A stretch of DNA of 64,000 nt from Desulfuromonas versatilis (GTDB lineage Bacteria; Desulfobacterota; Desulfuromonadia; Desulfuromonadales; NIT-T3): the NCBI RefSeq assembly GCF_019704135.1, contig NZ_AP024355.1, positions 2,722,001 through 2,786,000 on the forward strand. The letters are read 5' to 3'. Below the pieces are notes generated by a model. The model was given only the letters and a program-made list of their open reading frames with translations. It was not told the origin of the DNA and did no database searches. The translations under genes and the position numbers were made by a program. Shown here one piece after another: positions 26,470 through 35,049 of the stretch (its first letter is position 1; every line of letters starts with the position of its first letter).

Positions 26470-26942
26470 GGCCCTGTTGTCAACAAATAGAATTGTCCGG
26501 TTTTGTAGCAAATGAATTGTCCACTTTGCCTGGCAGGGAGGGTACTCAGGCCGCATCCTCTTCTTGGCTCTCTTTGTTCAGCCCGTTGGGGTGGTAGTTG
26601 GCCAACCTTCGCGGGCCGTGAAAGATCGCCAGGGAGCCGTCTGGATAGCGATGGACCCGGACTTTAGCATTGATGTAGTTGCACCGATGCTGGTCCTGGG
26701 GGATCTGAAGGGTGAGCCGTTCGAAAGTGATGCAGTTGTTGCGGCCAACGGTTCTGTCGTACTGCTCGCAAAGAATGTCGTCGATCACTTGGCCGGCGAG
26801 CAGCGGGACGAAGCAGGATCCCTTCTCTGCGGCCGCTTCTTTGAATTCGGCATTGAAGGCGGGCAGGTAACGTTCGCGTAGGTAGCGGTTGGCCTCGGCC
26901 ATTTCAGTGATGCCGGAAAAAAAAGGGGACGGATTTATTTTT
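26470..26942. mobile_element. Remnant of an insertion sequence
   Basis: Holds the transposase fragment at 26546-26902. The left side has TTGTCAACAAATAGAATTG followed by two more ATTGTCC boxes (26474-26525), typical of an IS end. The right side ends at a purine run with GGGGACGGATTTATTTTT (26924-26942), a motif often met beside transposase genes. The borders are approximate. Confidence 0.45.
26546..26902 (-). pseudogene. Transposase C-terminal fragment (ISNCY-like)
   Basis: 118 residues matching only the end of an ISNCY-type transposase (AEANRYLRERYLPAFNAEF, DDILCEQYDRTVGRNNC, VRVHRYPDGSLAIFHGPRRL). The catalytic DDE core is missing and nothing of it remains upstream, so the gene is dead. It marks past insertion and deletion here. 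Confidence 0.75.
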
Positions 26943-27054
26943 GAGGCACCTCATCGCCGAAAAACTCAACTCAAATAAGACATGCGTGGGGGAAGGTTCC
27001 CCATTCCCCCCCCCCCAAAAAAAATCCTCGGCAATTGTCCTCTGCGACCATGTG

Positions 27055-27249
27055 TTAATTGAGGGGTGGATACCCGTAGGTATAAACCCAGTCGTTCTCC
27101 TTTACAGGGAGGTGGCACTGGATGCACTCGGTCTTGTAGTCTTTGGTTACGGTTGTGGCCGGATCGTCCGCGCTGAACAGCGCCCAGCCCCAGCCATCGC
27201 CCCAGGGCGGGTTGCCGGGAAAACGGCCTTTGGCGTCCTTGACCATCAC
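27055..27249 (-). pseudogene. Cytochrome P460 C-terminal fragment
   Basis: About 65 residues (MVKDAKGRFPGNPPWGDGWG, WALFSADD, KTECIQCHLPVKENDWVYTY) that match the end of a cytochrome P460, including the heme-binding CxxCH (CIQCH). The N-terminal two thirds and signal peptide are absent. Complete P460 proteins are periplasmic and oxidise hydroxylamine. The fragment is fused at its start to part of another gene, see 27250-27580. Confidence 0.7.
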
Positions 27250-27580
27250 GAACCACCAGGACGAACCGCTCCAGGTTGTCGATGTGGTCCTGCAGCAGGT
27301 AGCTTCGGTCCTGGGGCGTTTCGCTTTTGCCGAAGCCCATGTGGTTGGGGGCGATCACGCGATGTCGCGGCGAAAGAGCCTCGATGAGGTGCCTGAACAG
27401 GTATCCCCAGGTCGGCTCTCCGTGAAGGGCCAGAACCGTTTCGCCTCTACCCTCGTCCACGTAGTGCATCCTAAAACCCGGCGCCTAGCTGTAGCGGGCT
27501 TCGAAAGGCCAGGTGCCGTCGAAGGTCTCCTCGGGCGGGACGGCCGGCAGGTGCCGCAATTCGTTTTTGTCGGTTGCCAT
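27250..27580 (-). pseudogene. Haloalkane-dehalogenase-like hydrolase, 5' fragment with nonsense codon
   Basis: From the ATG at 27580: MATDKNELRHLPAVPPEETF, then ARYS, an in-frame TAG (27485-27487), and again in frame GFRMHYVDEGRGETVLALHG, EPTWGYLFRHLIEAL, APNHMGFGKSE. This is the N-terminal part of a haloalkane-dehalogenase-like alpha/beta hydrolase. The nucleophile elbow is lost: after LERFVLVV the sequence changes to cytochrome P460 in another frame. TTCGT occurs on both sides of the join, as in a short-homology deletion. Confidence 0.7.
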
Positions 27581-27618
27581 GTCTCACCTTCTGTAAATGG
27601 GGTGTGAAGTCACCGCTT

Positions 27619-28023
27619 TCACCTTCGCTCCACCGCCTCGTCGGCGACGGCGACCGCCTCGATCTCGAGCAGCGCCTCGGGGGAGTAGAGGGAGCTGACC
27701 TCGACGATGGTGTCGGCCGGATAGGGAGGCGTGAAATAGCGACCACGCAACTCGACGATCTTCGGAAAGTTCGACATGTCCCGAAGGAAGATCGTGACCT
27801 TGATGACGTTCGCGAGGCTTGAGCCGCCGGCCCGCAGAACCCGCTCAAGGTTGGCGAAGACCTGCTCCGCCTGGGCGTCGAAGTTGCCGGCGCCGACGAT
27901 TTGTCCGTTGCCGTCGATCGCTGCCTGGCCCGAAATGAAGAGAAGCTCGCCGACCCGATAGCCCTGGGCGAGGCGGAAGGGTTCGTACGGGTCGGGGTCA
28001 ATCGTGATCCTCTGGATCTTCAT
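27619..28023 (-). CDS. Rid-family (YjgF/YER057c) protein lacking the key Arg
   Basis: 134 residues with the Rid fold (RVGELLFISGQAAIDGNGQI, QAEQVFANLERVLRAGGSS, NVIKVTIFLRDMSNFP, LEIEAVAV). Classical RidA hydrolyses reactive enamines using an Arg in PAR-SCVEV; here the matching place reads PADTIVEV, so Asp replaces Arg and standard deaminase activity is doubtful. Such members belong to the less understood Rid subgroups. It overlaps the membrane protein upstream by 26 bp and is the last intact gene of the cluster. Confidence 0.88.
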   Translation of the reverse strand: MKIQRITIDPDPYEPFRLAQGYRVGELLFISGQAAIDGNGQIVGAGNFDAQAEQVFANLERVLRAGGSSLANVIKVTIFLRDMSNFPKIVELRGRYFTPPYPADTIVEVSSLYSPEALLEIEAVAVADEAVERR

Positions 28024-28366
28024 AGGTTTTCCTCCCGGATGAAGGTCTTGTTTGAGTTCCGGTTGTTGCCAAAACTCCCAATGCCAGCAGCAGATTCAGG
28101 AAAAGCAACAGGGGCACGACGATACTCGGCGCCAGCACCATCGGGAATTCAAAAATGAAGGTGAAGCCCGGCTCGTTCATCCAGTAGTTCGTGAACCCAA
28201 AGGTCGGCAGGATGATGATAGCGGGGCCGATGAGGCTCCAAAACCGCAGTGCGCGATGCCTGATGACCTTTCGCAGCAGCAGCCTGCCCACGAGGAGGGC
28301 GGAGAGGCCGTACAAACTTTGGGCCCTGCGGGCGATGAACAGGCAGAAGACGAAAACGGCAAACAA
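27998..28366 (-). CDS. Small membrane protein, possibly N-terminally truncated
   Basis: About 122 residues with three hydrophobic segments (FAVFVFCLFIARR, FWSLIGPAIIILPTFGF, LAPSIVVPLLLFLNLLLALGV). No family recognised. The only start is TTG at 28366, without a ribosome site, and a stop lies a few codons upstream in frame; an ATG close by is in another frame. It may be a real gene with a poor start or the remaining end of a longer one. It overlaps the Rid gene. Confidence 0.45.
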   Translation of the reverse strand: MFAVFVFCLFIARRAQSLYGLSALLVGRLLLRKVIRHRALRFWSLIGPAIIILPTFGFTNYWMNEPGFTFIFEFPMVLAPSIVVPLLLFLNLLLALGVLATTGTQTRPSSGRKTYEDPEDHD

Positions 28367-28495
28367 CGGATATGGGGAGTAGGGGAAATTTCATGAATGG
28401 AAGTTCCCCTCTTTTCGTTGTTTCCTTCGCTTGTTCCGGTTCCCGGATTTTCCATCCCGTCGACGCGCTTCAACACACCCGGCGCGTCGGCAGGC

Positions 28496-30247
28496 TCACA
28501 CATCGATCACCAGGTCCGTCCTGGGCCGGGCGCAGCAGAGGAGCACCCGTCCGGGATAGGGCGGATCCAGCGGCTCGACGACATAGTCCACCTCGCCTTC
28601 GAGAAGTTCATGCATGCAGGTCTGGCAGATCCCCGAGCGGCAGTCGAATTCGGGAAAGATCCCCTGGTCCTCGGCGAAGTCGAGCAGGTTGTCGTAATCG
28701 GGGTCCCACCGGGCCGTGACCCCCGATTTGAGAAAAACGACCTCGAAATCGGCGGCCCCTGAGGCCGGTTTGGGTTTTCGCAAGGGGATCCGGGTGCCCT
28801 CAGTCAGCAGGGAGGCGGGGCCGAAGAGTTCGTAACGAATCCGGCCCTCGGGAACGCCCCAGGCCCGCAGGTCTTGAAACAGCGACTTCATGAAAGGGGG
28901 TGGGCCGCACAGGAAGAAATCCATCTCCCTGTTCGGGAGCAGTCGCTTGAGCAGCTTAACGCTCACATGGCCGGAACTGTCGTAGTCCAGCCCCTTGATG
29001 TCGTCGGGACGCGGTCGGCTGTAGCAGATATGCACCCGGACATTGTCGTTCTCGGCGGCCAGTTGGCGCATGTGCTTGCACATGGCGTGATGGAGGCCGT
29101 TGCGGGTGCCGTGCACGAACCAGACCGGCCGCGTCTTGCCGACATGGACGATGGCGTTGAGCATGCTGATCATGGGGGTCAACCCCACGCCGCCGCTCAA
29201 CAGCACCACCGGCGTCTCCTCCGCGGGATCCAGGTAAAAATCGCCGCGCGGCGCCGCCACGCTGAGCCGCGCGCCCGGCTCGACCTGGTCGTGGAAGTAA
29301 TGGGAGCCCGAGGCGATCGAAGGGTCAACCGGGGGTGGTTCCCGCTTGATGGTGACGCGGTAATAGCCTTCGTGGCAGGGTCCGTCGGAGAGGGAATAGG
29401 TGCGGATCACCGGCCGGGGCCAGCCGGGGATGGCCAGCTTGAAGGTGAGATACTGCCCCGGCAGGTAGACCGGCAGGGGTACACGGTCTTCGGGAATGAT
29501 GTAAAAGGAAGTGATGTCCCGGCTTTCAGGCACCTTCTTGTCGACGACGAAGGTCCGAAACCCCTGCCAGGCCCTGGCCGCAGCCCGGGGCTTTTTCGGG
29601 GCACCCTCCGAGGTCCCAATCAGCTCCGCGAAGGCGTCGCGCCAGCCCTGCGATAGGGCGGGGATGCGCAGCGCCCGGTGGAGCCTGTCGAGGTTGTCGT
29701 AGTCGAAATAGAGCAGATGGGCCGTTTCCCGCACCGACATCTGCTCCGGACCGGGTTTGACTCGCTCAATGGTGTCGCCGGCGCCGACCATACCCTCTTC
29801 CAGTACCCGGAAATAGAATCCCAGACGACCGCTGGCCAGAAACTGCCGAGAGAAGCCCGGCATCTCCATCTTTATCTCCAGCTTGAAGCAGGGGACCCGG
29901 GGCTGGCTCACCTCCAGCAGGGCCTCGCCGATCCGAAAGACGTCGCCGATGTGGACCTGGTCGTCGGGCAGGCCTTCAACGGTGAGGTTTTCGCCGAATT
30001 GGCCGTAGGCGAGATCGGCTCGCCCCAACTCCCGCTCCCAGTAGTGGTAGCTGGCGAGGTCATAGACGTAAACCGCCTTGTCGACGCCGCCGTGGACGGT
30101 CAGGTCAGCCTGGCCGTCGCCCTCCAGGTTGAGTTTTCTCACCATGACCCGCCCCGCCACCGACTCCTTAAAGATGCCCGAAGTCACCGATTTACCGTCG
30201 TAAGCGATGGTCTTGGGCTTGGAAACATTGACTGAGAGGAGTTTCAT
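28496..30247 (-). CDS. MOSC domain-ferredoxin reductase-2Fe-2S fusion
   Basis: 583 residues in three parts. A YiiM-like MOSC domain (about 1-215) with the conserved Cys in SQPRVPCFKLE, where MOSC proteins bind the molybdenum cofactor. A flavin/NAD reductase (about 235-480): FAD motif RTYSLSD, NAD motif LLSGGVGLTPMISML, and FLCGPPPFM. A C-terminal plant-type ferredoxin with CRSGICQTC and a fourth Cys in LLCCARP. This makes a self-contained NAD(P)H-fed reductase, plausibly acting on N-hydroxylated or N-oxide substrates as YiiM/mARC proteins do. No signal peptide; cytoplasmic. Confidence 0.92.
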   Translation of the reverse strand: MKLLSVNVSKPKTIAYDGKSVTSGIFKESVAGRVMVRKLNLEGDGQADLTVHGGVDKAVYVYDLASYHYWERELGRADLAYGQFGENLTVEGLPDDQVHIGDVFRIGEALLEVSQPRVPCFKLEIKMEMPGFSRQFLASGRLGFYFRVLEEGMVGAGDTIERVKPGPEQMSVRETAHLLYFDYDNLDRLHRALRIPALSQGWRDAFAELIGTSEGAPKKPRAAARAWQGFRTFVVDKKVPESRDITSFYIIPEDRVPLPVYLPGQYLTFKLAIPGWPRPVIRTYSLSDGPCHEGYYRVTIKREPPPVDPSIASGSHYFHDQVEPGARLSVAAPRGDFYLDPAEETPVVLLSGGVGLTPMISMLNAIVHVGKTRPVWFVHGTRNGLHHAMCKHMRQLAAENDNVRVHICYSRPRPDDIKGLDYDSSGHVSVKLLKRLLPNREMDFFLCGPPPFMKSLFQDLRAWGVPEGRIRYELFGPASLLTEGTRIPLRKPKPASGAADFEVVFLKSGVTARWDPDYDNLLDFAEDQGIFPEFDCRSGICQTCMHELLEGEVDYVVEPLDPPYPGRVLLCCARPRTDLVIDV

Positions 30248-30393
30248 GACAGCAACCTCCATACTAACGGGTCAAAGGCTCTGAGCCTCCAAGGGCCTCT
30301 TGATATGACCGACGATCGTCTCCAGGTCCTCTTCCAGGCGCTTTTGCATGAAACAGGAGGCAGGCCTGATGCCTGCCTCCCTAGTGTCGGGCC

Positions 30394-30855
30394 CTACAGT
30401 TCGCTTGGAACCTTATCCTTGATCTTCGGCCAGTTGACATCCGCTTTCTGGATGTAGCCGGGGATGTCCTTCAGCCATTTGTTTTGGATATCGGCATCGA
30501 GATTGAGGTACAGCTTGCCGTCCACGATCCGCCAGGCCTCCGGATCGCTGTAGAATTTTTTGCCCACCGCGACCCCATAGGCGCAGTAGCCACCAAAGGC
30601 AGGCAAGTATTGTTCGGGGTTTTTGTCGAAACGCTCCTTATTCTTCTCGTTGGCAAAAAGGTAGGTTTCGCCATCGTGCTCAGAGACGAACCAGCCGCTG
30701 CCACGCATCGGTTCCTTCTCGGTGTGATAGGACACTACGTCAAAGCCTGAAACAGCGACGGTGGCCTGTTCTATGCTGCCTGCCAGTGCCGTTTGGCTGG
30801 TAACAACCAACAGCAGTGCAATCAGGGTGATGGAATAATATCGGAGTCCGAACAT
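30394..30855 (-). CDS. Exported YHS-domain protein
   Basis: 153 residues. Signal peptide (YYSITLIALLLVVTSQTALA). A YHS-type domain follows: VAVSGFDVVSYHTEKEPMRG, GETYLFANEKNKERFDKNPE and YLPAFGGYCAYGVAVGKK, then DPEAWRIVDGKLYLNLD. YHS domains are found in metal-handling and oxygenase-linked proteins; the exported form has no proven role. It lies between the MOSC fusion and the DUF1348 gene in the same direction. Confidence 0.85.
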   Translation of the reverse strand: MFGLRYYSITLIALLLVVTSQTALAGSIEQATVAVSGFDVVSYHTEKEPMRGSGWFVSEHDGETYLFANEKNKERFDKNPEQYLPAFGGYCAYGVAVGKKFYSDPEAWRIVDGKLYLNLDADIQNKWLKDIPGYIQKADVNWPKIKDKVPSEL

Positions 30856-31139
30856 GGCTTTTCTCCTTTTTAACGGGTTTTCCTTCTTTTATTAACCCTG
30901 TTTGCAAGTTCATTCTACTTTCGCTCGATGAATTCGCAACATCCTCCAGGCGGTTTGGAAAGGCCACGCCCTAACCAGTTTTGCGGGCCTGTCCCGCCCC
31001 CTGCTAAGGCCCTAATTGACTTTTCATGGTCTTTCTCCTTCCCATCGGAAGGGGGCAAGCCCCTGGAAGCCTTTCGGCCAAGACAAACGAAAGTCGATCG
31101 TCCAGCGAGGCCTGCTCTTGCTGGACCCGACGGTCAAAC
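30856..31139. other. Intergenic stretch with no gene seen
   Basis: 284 bp between the YHS and DUF1348 genes. It is pyrimidine-rich near 30865-30895. No convincing ORF, terminator or known motif; a promoter for the YHS gene may lie here but was not recognised. Confidence 0.4.
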
Positions 31140-31622
31140 TCAGGCACCCAGTTCGGAAAGGCCCGGGTGGTCATCGGGGCGACGACCCAGCGGCCAGTGG
31201 AATTTACGGTCCTCCTCCCTGATGGGCAGATCGTTGATACTCGCGATGCGCTGGCGCATCAGACCGTGCTCGTCGAATTCCCAATTCTCGTTGCCGTAGG
31301 CGCGAAACCAGTTGCCCGCATCATCGCGCCACTCATAGGCGAATCGCACGGCGATACGGCTTTCATCAAAGGCCCACAATTCCTTGATGAGACGGTAGTC
31401 CAATTCCCGCGCCCATTTGCGTTGCAAAAACTGCCTGATGGCCTCTCGCCCGGACAGAAACTCGCTGCGGTTGCGCCAGTCGCTGTCAATGGTGTAGGCG
31501 AGAGAGACCCGTTCCGGGTCCCGCGTGTTCCATGCATCCTCGGCCATGCGCACCTTCTTTATCGCTGTTTCCCGGGTGAAGGGGGGCAAGGGAGGACGGC
31601 TGATGCCCTCGATGTGTTCCAT
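31140..31622 (-). CDS. DUF1348 (NTF2/SnoaL-like) protein
   Basis: 160 residues. The NTF2-like fold is shown by [40 protein letters not shown] and [20 protein letters not shown]; the closing [20 protein letters not shown] is specific to DUF1348. These proteins form small pockets used as isomerases, hydrolases or binding proteins; no activity is known for this one. Fourth gene of the cluster counting from the AhpD-like gene's promoter is the YHS protein, this is the third. Confidence 0.87.
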   Translation of the reverse strand: MEHIEGISRPPLPPFTRETAIKKVRMAEDAWNTRDPERVSLAYTIDSDWRNRSEFLSGREAIRQFLQRKWARELDYRLIKELWAFDESRIAVRFAYEWRDDAGNWFRAYGNENWEFDEHGLMRQRIASINDLPIREEDRKFHWPLGRRPDDHPGLSELGA

Positions 31623-31715
31623 GGATTCTCTCCTTGTATATCGGTTTTCAAATAGTTTTCCTTACCTGTTGCGGGTGCCACCCGGACCGCCGGATCCGGG
31701 TGGCGGTAAGTATTG

Positions 31716-32456
31716 CTAGCGTCCAGCCATGGTCTGGATGGCCTCCTGGGTGGTCCAGACGGTGTTGGCCAGGAAGCGGAAATTCACCACCGCGGCGGCA
31801 TAGCCATCACCCTCTTCGACCTGCGCGGCGGCGGTTGCGTCCTTCACCACGGCCACCTCAAACCCCTGCTCGAGCAGCTCGCGCAGATGCGACTCGGTAC
31901 AGAGGTTGGCCGACATGCCGGCCAGGATCACCTTGTCGATGCCGCGCTTGCGCAGCTGCAGCACCAGATCGTTGGTCTCAGGGCCGTAAACCTTGTGCGG
32001 GCTGGTAACCACGGTCTCGCCGTCCTGAATGTACTTTTTGTAGCGCTCCAGCCAGTCCGCCCCCGAGCCTGCGAAGCCGGTTGTATCGAGGGCGTCCTTG
32101 CGGTCAAACATGCCGATAGTGTGCATCAGCTTCTCCAGCGCCCCTTCGAAACGCCAGCCGTGGTCGTGGGGGTAGTAGTAGTGCGGCGAGATGAATACCG
32201 GAATGCCGCTGCTCTTGGCGCTCTTGAACAGGGCCTCGATGTTTTCGACCGTGTTGTTGGCGACAACGCTCTTGCCGACCACGCCCCAGGTCACCCCCTT
32301 GGGGCTCAGGAAGTCATTCTGCGGATCGGTGATGACCAGCGCGGTGCGGCCTTTCTCGACTTGCATGCCCGGATCGGGGATTCCGGCCAGCGCCATGGCG
32401 GGAAGCAGTAAGGCGAAAACCAGCAGGGTGGAACCGAAGGTCTGTTTCGTGTTCAT
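31716..32456 (-). CDS. Exported isochorismatase-family hydrolase
   Basis: 246 residues. Signal peptide (STLLVFALLLPAMALA), unusual because this family is normally cytoplasmic. The catalytic triad appears intact: Asp in LVITDPQNDFL, Lys in SPHKVYGPE, Cys in AGMSANLCTESHLRELLEQG. A His-rich stretch (SPHYYYPHDHGW) sits near the active-site face. The family hydrolyses amides, carbamates or vinyl ethers; the substrate is not predictable. It follows the AhpD-like gene by about 150 bp. Confidence 0.88.
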   Translation of the reverse strand: MNTKQTFGSTLLVFALLLPAMALAGIPDPGMQVEKGRTALVITDPQNDFLSPKGVTWGVVGKSVVANNTVENIEALFKSAKSSGIPVFISPHYYYPHDHGWRFEGALEKLMHTIGMFDRKDALDTTGFAGSGADWLERYKKYIQDGETVVTSPHKVYGPETNDLVLQLRKRGIDKVILAGMSANLCTESHLRELLEQGFEVAVVKDATAAAQVEEGDGYAAAVVNFRFLANTVWTTQEAIQTMAGR

Positions 32457-32609
32457 GGAATATCTCCTTTTTCATGGGTGTTGGGTCGATGAGCAGGAGC
32501 GCGCCAGTTGCCGGCGGTTTGTTAAGGGTGAGCGTAGTTTCTTTCATAGCACTTCTGCTCTTGGTTGCCGGACAGGGCACCCGCCCGGGTGCCCTGCCCC
32601 GATCAATGC

Positions 32610-33173
32610 TCAGGCGCTCTGCCGCTCCTGTTGATCGATCAGCGGCGCTACGGCCGGGAAATCGACCTTCGGGTCAGCCACGTGGTTGAAGTAGTTGGTG
32701 AACAGGTTCAGAGCGACGTTGGCCACGATTTCGGCGATCTCTCCGTCGCTGAACCCGGCCTTGCGAACCTGCGCCAGCTCATGGTCGTCAACGCGCCCGC
32801 GCTCGGTAACCAGCTTGCTGGCGAAACGCAGGGCAACGCGGGACTTGCTTTCCGATGACTCACCCCGGCGACTATCCAAAATCTCCTCCTGGCTCAGGCC
32901 GGCCATCTGCCCCAGGGCGCTATGGGCAGATAGGCAGTACTGGCAGCCGTTGGCTTCCCCGACGACCAGGGCGATCTGCTCCCGCAGCTTGCCCGGCAGG
33001 CTGCCACCCCCCAGGGCACCGCTGAAATTCAGGTAGGCGGTAAGGACTGCGGGCGATTGGGCCATGGTGCGCATCATGTTCGGGGTCATCCCGAGTTTTT
33101 TCTGGACACCTTCGAGAAGCTCCCTGGCTTTTCCCGTTGCCTCTTCAATTGCGATGGCTTTGATCCGTTCCAT
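32610..33173 (-). CDS. AhpD-like / carboxymuconolactone decarboxylase family protein
   Basis: 187 residues. The AhpD signature CQYCLSAH (CxxC with a following His) lies after LREQIALVVGEANG, and NLFTNYFNHVADPKVDFP closes the domain as in uncharacterised peroxidase-related proteins. A thiol-dependent peroxidase or alkyl-hydroperoxide role is likely. The ribosome site AGAGGAG precedes the ATG. First gene of the minus-strand cluster and directly behind the sigma-54-like promoter. Confidence 0.9.
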   Translation of the reverse strand: MERIKAIAIEEATGKARELLEGVQKKLGMTPNMMRTMAQSPAVLTAYLNFSGALGGGSLPGKLREQIALVVGEANGCQYCLSAHSALGQMAGLSQEEILDSRRGESSESKSRVALRFASKLVTERGRVDDHELAQVRKAGFSDGEIAEIVANVALNLFTNYFNHVADPKVDFPAVAPLIDQQERQSA

Positions 33174-33226
33174 TGTTTTTCTCCTCTAGGGTTGGGCGGC
33201 TCAATGCCGCTTTGACTAGAAACAAG

Positions 33227-33242
33227 ATCAATGACCATGCCA
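33227..33242 (-). promoter_or_regulatory. Sigma-54-like promoter of the AhpD-led cluster
   Basis: On the minus strand TGGCAT, GGTCA, TTGAT. The -24 element is good; the -12 has GA instead of GC. It lies about 55 bp before the AhpD-like start and about 70-130 bp downstream of two palindromes, the geometry expected for an activator-driven promoter. Confidence 0.45.
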
Positions 33243-33309
33243 AATGAAAAAAATGCTTCAATGTGTCGATTTCAAAAGGTTTTTTTGATTCCACCCCAAT
33301 GCGGAGGCG

Positions 33310-33325
33310 CAACCAAAACTGGTTG
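33310..33325. promoter_or_regulatory. Palindrome A, probable activator site
   Basis: CAACCA and TGGTTG arms around AAAC. It shares the GGTTG half-site with palindrome B, whose centre is about 29 bp away. Confidence 0.55.
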
Positions 33326-33335
33326 AAAAACGAAA

Positions 33336-33356
33336 CTTGGTTGCACGGCAACCAAG
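33336..33356. promoter_or_regulatory. Palindrome B, probable activator site
   Basis: Perfect 9-bp arms CTTGGTTGC and GCAACCAAG around ACG, 18 bp before the activator's own start. Likely bound by the divergently encoded Fis-type activator, perhaps also for self-regulation. Confidence 0.6.
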
Positions 33357-33374
33357 AGTTGTTACCCTTGCCGT

Positions 33375-34997
33375 ATGATTCGTTCGCTAGATCCGGAAAT
33401 GGGGCTGGAAGATTACCGGTCACTGCTGCTTGACATGCCCCAGGAGCGCACCCTGGCCGGGGTTCTGAACCTCATTGTCCAGCGCCTGGCCGCCCGTTCC
33501 CAGGCCGCCCTCGCCAGAATCTGGCTGCTCAATCCGGCCGATATCTGCAGCGTCTGCCCATTGAAAGAGGAATGCCCCGGCGAGGAGGCTTGCCTGCACC
33601 TGGTCGCCAGCGCGGGCAAACCCCAAAATTCTCCCGGAGAGGACTGGTCGCGCCTGGACGGCGAATTCAGCCGGTTTCCCGTGGGCGTGCGCAAGGTCGG
33701 AACGATCGCGGCCACTGGCCAGCCAATCGAAGTCCTCGACATCGAGGCGGATGACGCCTGGATCGCCCGGCCTGACTGGGCGCGGCAGGAGAGGATCAGA
33801 GGCTTTCTCGGCCAACCCCTGGTCTGCCGGGGAGAAATGCTGGGGGTGCTGGCGCTTTTTACCCGGGCGCGGCCCGCTCCAGCGGAGGTGCAGTGGCTGC
33901 GGATGGTCGCCGACCACGCCGCCATGAGCATCGTCAATGCCCGAGCCTTCGAGGAAATCAACCGTCTGCACCGACAGTTGGAGCTGGAGAGCGATTTTCT
34001 GCGCCAGGAGATCGTCGAAATCGGCGCCATGGGTGAGTTCGTCGGCCAGAGCGCGGCGCTGCAGAACGTGATCCGCCAGATCGACATGGTGGCGCCGACC
34101 GACGCCAACGTCCTGGTCCTCGGCGAGTCAGGGACCGGCAAGGAACTGGTCGCCCGCGAAATTCACAAACGCAGCGAACGGCGCGAACGGCCGATGATCA
34201 AGGTCAACTGCGCCTCGATTCCCCGCGACCTGTTCGAAAGCGAATTTTTCGGCCACGTCAAGGGCGCTTTTACCGGGGCCCTCAAGGACCGTGGCGGACG
34301 CTTCGAGGCGGCCGATGGTGGGACCTTGTTTCTGGACGAGGTGGGAGAGATCCCGCTCGAGTTGCAGGGCAAGCTGTTGCGGGCCTTACAGGAAGGGCAA
34401 TTCGAACGGGTTGGGGAAGAGCGAACCCGGCAGGTGAGCGTGCGGGTGATCGCCGCCACCAACCGCAACCTGAAAGAGGAGGTCGCAGCCGGCAACTTTC
34501 GCAGCGACCTGTATTATCGGCTCAACGTCTTCCCGATCGAGGTGGCCCCGCTGCGGGAGCGCAAGGAAGACCTCCAGCCTCTGTGTTCCCTGTTCCTCCG
34601 GCGGGCCGCCCGCAGGTTCGGCCGCTCGCTGCCGGGGCTTACCCAGGCCGACCTACTGCAGTTGCAGAATTACGACTGGCCCGGCAACGTGCGCGAATTG
34701 CAGAACATCATCGAAAGGGCGGTGATCGTCAGCAAGGGGAACCGACTGCGGCTGGACCTTGAAGATTCGCCCGGGGAACTTCAACAGGCGAAAACATTCG
34801 AAGTCAGCCAGGAGCCGGGCAAAATCCTCAGCGAAACGGAAATCCGCCACCTGGAGCGGCAAAACATCGAAACGGCGCTGAAACAGTGCTCGGGCAGGAT
34901 TTACGGCCCGCAAGGCGCAGCCCGTCTGCTCGGCCTGCCGCCAACCACCCTGAACGCCAGGATCAAGAAAATGGGCATCAAAAAGGACAGAAACTGA
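33375..34997 (+). CDS. Sigma-54 activator with Cys-rich GAF sensor
   Basis: 540 residues. GAF domain (about 20-195) carrying a four-Cys cluster [19 protein letters not shown] near residue 57. A coiled linker is followed by the AAA+ domain (Walker [15 protein letters not shown] loop, Walker [10 protein letters not shown]) and a Fis-type helix-turn-helix ([20 protein letters not shown]). There is no receiver domain, so the signal is sensed directly, perhaps through metal or redox chemistry at the Cys cluster. It is divergent from the AhpD-led cluster and most likely controls it. Confidence 0.92.
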   Translation: MIRSLDPEMGLEDYRSLLLDMPQERTLAGVLNLIVQRLAARSQAALARIWLLNPADICSVCPLKEECPGEEACLHLVASAGKPQNSPGEDWSRLDGEFSRFPVGVRKVGTIAATGQPIEVLDIEADDAWIARPDWARQERIRGFLGQPLVCRGEMLGVLALFTRARPAPAEVQWLRMVADHAAMSIVNARAFEEINRLHRQLELESDFLRQEIVEIGAMGEFVGQSAALQNVIRQIDMVAPTDANVLVLGESGTGKELVAREIHKRSERRERPMIKVNCASIPRDLFESEFFGHVKGAFTGALKDRGGRFEAADGGTLFLDEVGEIPLELQGKLLRALQEGQFERVGEERTRQVSVRVIAATNRNLKEEVAAGNFRSDLYYRLNVFPIEVAPLRERKEDLQPLCSLFLRRAARRFGRSLPGLTQADLLQLQNYDWPGNVRELQNIIERAVIVSKGNRLRLDLEDSPGELQQAKTFEVSQEPGKILSETEIRHLERQNIETALKQCSGRIYGPQGAARLLGLPPTTLNARIKKMGIKKDRN

Positions 34998-35049
34998 TGG
35001 TTTGCTTTTCCAGGTCCGGTGCGCACACCTCCCTGTAACGAGGCTCGGC

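Noticed and set aside
26966-27469. A single intact 167-residue hydrolase gene
   Set aside because: Only the first third resembles a hydrolase; the rest is cytochrome P460 sequence read out of frame, and the true start lies upstream behind a stop codon.
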